Below, one piece after another: positions 15,085 to 17,094 of a stretch of 17,094 nucleotides of DNA (positions within the stretch are counted from its first letter, which is position 1; the number at the start of each line of letters is the position of its first letter). The notes under the pieces were generated by a model. That model saw only the letters and a program-made list of their open reading frames with translations, searched no databases and was not told where the DNA came from. Made by a program: the position numbers and the translations under genes. Source of the DNA: JANYGA01 sp043743145 (lineage in GTDB: Bacteria; Vulcanimicrobiota; Vulcanimicrobiia; Vulcanimicrobiales; Vulcanimicrobiaceae); NCBI GenBank assembly GCA_043743145.1, contig JAYTXC010000185.1:1-17094 (forward strand). Reading direction: 5' to 3'.

Positions 15085-15809
15085 TGGAGCGGTCGAGCGC
15101 GGTCGCGGCGGTGCTCGACAGGCTCCGTGGCGGTCTCATCGTTTCGGTTCAAGCGTACGCGGAATCGCTGCTGAACTCGCCCGAGACGATCGCGCTGCTC
15201 GCTCGCTGCGCGGTCGAGAACGGGGCTGTGGGCGTGCGAATCGAGGGGGTCGGACGTATCGCCGCCGTGCGGGCGGCGGTTGCGGTGCCGATCGTCGGTA
15301 TCATTAAGTGTGCCTACGATGGCTTCGAACCGTACATCACGTCGACGCGGCGTGAGATCGCGGCCGTTGCGGCGGCGGGCGCGCAGATCGTCGCGTTCGA
15401 TGCGACCGACCGTGCGCGTTTCGGCAGCGCCTCCGTTCGCGATCTCGTCGAATCCGCGCACGCAGCCGGGCTCGTTGCCATGGCGGATTGTGCGGAAGAG
15501 GCCGACGCCGCGGTCGCCATTGCGGCGGGCGCCGACCTCGTGGCGACGACGCTTGCGGGATACACGCCGACATCGCGCGGATGCGCGCTCCCGGCCTTGG
15601 ACCTTCTGGCTTGGATCGCGCGACGCCATCCATTTCCGATCTGTGAAGGCGGAATCGGCGATCCGGCGGCTGCGACGGCAGCCTTCGCCGGGGGCGCGCA
15701 TGCCGTCGTCGTGGGCACGGCCATCACGAACGTCGACGCCCTCGTCCGACGCTTCGTGGCAACTGCGCCCCGAGCTCGACGCACGACGGCAGAATTTCCG
15801 ACCACATAA
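15084..15809 (+). CDS. nanE: N-acetylmannosamine-6-phosphate 2-epimerase (NanE)
   Basis: Converts ManNAc-6-P to GlcNAc-6-P, feeding sialic acid or ManNAc into GlcNAc catabolism. The 241-aa TIM-barrel shows the family signature in order: GLIVSVQAYAESLLNSPE near the N-terminus, VGVRIEGV, VPIVGIIK with catalytic Lys75, EPYITSTRREI, FDATDRAR with Asp106, ATTLAGYTPTSRG, ICEGGIGDP with the catalytic-region Glu188, and AVVVGTAITN. The start GTG 15084 overlaps the kinase stop by one base and has GGAGG at 15071-15075 at good spacing. The known family is about 220-240 aa. It is the last gene of the unit; a small hairpin follows its TAA. No NanA lyase, NagA or NagB is in the window. Confidence 0.92.
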   Translation: MERSSAVAAVLDRLRGGLIVSVQAYAESLLNSPETIALLARCAVENGAVGVRIEGVGRIAAVRAAVAVPIVGIIKCAYDGFEPYITSTRREIAAVAAAGAQIVAFDATDRARFGSASVRDLVESAHAAGLVAMADCAEEADAAVAIAAGADLVATTLAGYTPTSRGCALPALDLLAWIARRHPFPICEGGIGDPAAATAAFAGGAHAVVVGTAITNVDALVRRFVATAPRARRTTAEFPTT

Positions 15810-15815
15810 GTCATG

Positions 15816-15834
15816 GCCGCTCGAGCGTAGCGGC
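15816..15834 (+). terminator. Possible weak terminator after nanE
   Basis: GCCGCT (15816-15821) and AGCGGC (15829-15834) pair around a seven-base loop, six bases after the nanE stop, followed by GTTTAC. The stem is short and the T-run minimal, so termination here is only plausible. Confidence 0.3.
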
Positions 15835-15928
15835 GTTTACCATTCATCCGAAAGAATGACGGGACGTAGCGGTCTGTCGTCAAAACAAGTCCATCGCCCG
15901 GCGGACACTCCGCCACGCGAATAGCGTT

Positions 15929-15933
15929 AGGAG
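15929..15933 (+). promoter_or_regulatory. Ribosome binding site that decides the coxB TTG start
   Basis: AGGAG sits five bases before TTG 15939. It is among the best Shine-Dalgarno matches in the window and supports TTG as the start, which gives the expected CoxB N-terminus. Confidence 0.7.
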
Positions 15934-15938
15934 AAGTC

Positions 15939-17057
15939 TTGGCTCAGCACACGGCGCCACAACAGAAGGTCGATCTCGGCCCCGGATTTTGGCCCGTCAC
16001 CATCGGACTCTCGATCTTCAATGTGATCGCGTCGTATTTTATCGCGACACTCGACCTCGCCACGTACTTGCCGGAAGCTGCCGCACCCGCGGGCGAGATC
16101 GACGGTCTGATCAAATTCATGGCCGTGTTCGGAAGCGCGATTTTCGTATACGTCACGGGCTTCATCGTTTATTTCGCAATCGTGTGGCGCCGCCGCGCGA
16201 GCGACCCGGTCGATACGATCGGCATTCAGATCCACGACTCACCGAAGCTCGAGGTCTGGTGGACGGCTGTGCCGCTCCTGCTCATGATCATTCTTGCGGT
16301 CTTGTCGGTGAAGGTTTGGGCCAATCTCCAATCGCAGACGGGCGACGTCCTCACGATGGAATCGATCGGCCACCAGTTTAAATACGAGTTCCGCTACCCC
16401 AAACTCAAAAGCTCCATCTATGACGAAATGCATGTGCCGATCGGAACGCCCGTTGCATTGCACGTTACGTCAGCCGATGTCATCCATTCATTCTGGGTGC
16501 CCCAAATTCGCGTCAAATATGACATGGTGCCGGGCCTCGTGCAGACGATCCGATTCACGCCGAACAAGACGGGGACGTACCCCGTGATTTGCACGGAGTT
16601 CTGCGGCACGAATCACAGTAACATGGTCGCCAAAATGGTGATTGATACCCCGCGCGATTTCAACACGTGGCTCACCAAGCAGGCGCAGCTGCAGTCTTCG
16701 GGCGGCGGTCCCGTCGCGCTCACCGGCGGCAACGTCGCAACCGGAGCGACGCTCTTTACGGCGAAATGCGCCTCATGCCATAACGCAAATGGCGGTTATG
16801 AAGCGAAGATCGTCGGCCCCGGTCTTGGGAAGCTCGCATCCGATCCCGGGCACCCGATGCTCGTCACGGGAGAGAAACCCGACGCTGCGGGCATCTCACA
16901 CATCCTCGTCAACGGCTATCAGGGCCCCGACAAATCACAGGGCAAAGAGGGTCCGTCGGCCGGCGCTATGCCGAATAAAGCGGCAAACGCCCTCAGCAAC
17001 ACGGATATTTCGAACTTGACCGCCTATCTGCTCAGCCTCAGCGCGAAGAAGTCGTAA
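15939..17057 (+). CDS. coxB: Cytochrome c oxidase subunit II with fused cytochrome c domain (caa3 type), 372 aa
   Basis: Takes electrons from cytochrome c and passes them through the CuA centre to subunit I of the aerobic terminal oxidase. Hydrophobic segments lie at about 16-38, 61-83 and 107-127; KLEVWWTAVP carries Glu105, the usual K-channel entry residue. The cupredoxin domain has His183 in DVIHSFWVP and CTEFCGTNHSNM with Cys218, Cys222, His226 and Met229, a complete CuA set. A linker leads to a cytochrome c domain with CASCH (Cys277, Cys280, His281) and Met344 as likely axial ligand, so the protein is caa3-like. The aromatic patch is QFKYEFRYP (146-154), where many CoxB have two Trp. The start is TTG 15939 with a strong ribosome site. 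The next gene follows after 10 nt. Confidence 0.95.
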   Translation: MAQHTAPQQKVDLGPGFWPVTIGLSIFNVIASYFIATLDLATYLPEAAAPAGEIDGLIKFMAVFGSAIFVYVTGFIVYFAIVWRRRASDPVDTIGIQIHDSPKLEVWWTAVPLLLMIILAVLSVKVWANLQSQTGDVLTMESIGHQFKYEFRYPKLKSSIYDEMHVPIGTPVALHVTSADVIHSFWVPQIRVKYDMVPGLVQTIRFTPNKTGTYPVICTEFCGTNHSNMVAKMVIDTPRDFNTWLTKQAQLQSSGGGPVALTGGNVATGATLFTAKCASCHNANGGYEAKIVGPGLGKLASDPGHPMLVTGEKPDAAGISHILVNGYQGPDKSQGKEGPSAGAMPNKAANALSNTDISNLTAYLLSLSAKKS

Positions 17058-17067
17058 GGAAAAACGC

Positions 17068-17094
17068 ATGGCAATTGCAACCGCAGGCCACATC
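17068..17094 (+). CDS. Start of next gene, probably cytochrome c oxidase subunit I (partial)
   Basis: ATG 17068 is preceded by AAGGA (17056-17060) and gives nine codons, MAIATAGHI, before the window ends. The identity as coxA rests only on the usual coxB-coxA gene order; the visible residues do not prove it. Confidence 0.5.

Larger units (their letters stand above)
15810..15938 (+). promoter_or_regulatory. Intergenic leader of the cytochrome oxidase operon
   Basis: These 129 nt separate nanE from coxB and should hold the oxidase operon promoter. After the possible terminator there is an 18-bp dyad CATTC-N8-GAATG (15841-15858) that could be an operator, and a hairpin GGCGGA-CAC-TCCGCC (15900-15914) in the leader 14 nt upstream of the ribosome site. 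No clear -35/-10 pair is visible. Confidence 0.4.

Noticed and set aside
14475..15701. 408-residue open frame on the minus strand
   Set aside because: It is antisense to the kinase and NanE genes, Arg- and Ser-rich and low in complexity, with no motifs; an artefact of high GC.
1..17094. CRISPR array, tRNA, rRNA or insertion sequence
   Set aside because: No regularly spaced direct repeats, no cloverleaf-like or rRNA-like stretch, and no transposase or terminal inverted repeats were seen.

Overview
This is a GC-rich bacterial chromosome segment with strong G/C third-position bias and almost no spare DNA. It holds 15 protein genes; the first (a sirtuin) and the last (the gene after coxB) are cut by the window edges. 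I see no rRNA, tRNA, CRISPR array, transposase or phage gene, and no gene-free stretch longer than 279 bases. A caa3-type cytochrome oxidase subunit II points to an aerobic respirer. Codon use and gene content would fit an uncultured aerobic lineage such as Vulcanimicrobiota/Eremiobacterota (WPS-2), but the sequence alone cannot settle that.

Layout. (a) 2-966 (+): the C-terminal part of a class III sirtuin-type NAD-dependent deacylase, overlapping by 4 nt a small protein of unknown function. (b) 963-2774 (-): a sodium:solute symporter. Across a 279-nt intergenic region with a long hairpin and a tetranucleotide repeat it is divergent from (c) 3054-9342 (+), a three-gene unit with overlapping ends: a secreted GH20-type beta-N-acetylhexosaminidase, a polytopic transporter with a C-terminal PDZ-like domain, and an orphan HyuA/oxoprolinase-type protein. 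(d) 9293-12456: a ferritin-like diiron protein (-), a GT39/GT-C membrane glycosyltransferase (+) and a SAM-dependent methyltransferase (-). (e) 12510-15809 (+): four genes overlapping by 1-4 nt: an FAD-dependent oxidoreductase, a 92-aa HExxH protein resembling the ImmA/IrrE metallopeptidase core, a BadF/NAGK-type amino-sugar kinase, and an N-acetylmannosamine-6-phosphate 2-epimerase (NanE). (f) 15939 to the end (+): coxB with a fused cytochrome c domain and the first nine codons of the next gene, probably coxA.

How the genes may work together. Blocks (b), (c) and (e) read as an amino-sugar scavenging locus: GH20 releases N-acetylhexosamine outside the cytoplasm, the symporter and/or the PDZ-fused carrier import products, the BadF kinase phosphorylates the sugar, and NanE converts ManNAc-6-P to GlcNAc-6-P. 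NagA and NagB are not in the window. The HyuA-like protein, FAD oxidoreductase, mini-metallopeptidase and PDZ-fused transporter are not part of textbook GlcNAc or sialic acid pathways, so the real substrate may be a modified amino sugar, a lactam or a glycopeptide. That last step is inference.

All three convergent gene pairs overlap at their 3' ends, and two of them share a four-base palindrome (TTAA, CTAG) that supplies the stop codons of both genes. Nearly every co-directional junction is an ATGA/GTGA-type overlap, which implies translational coupling.
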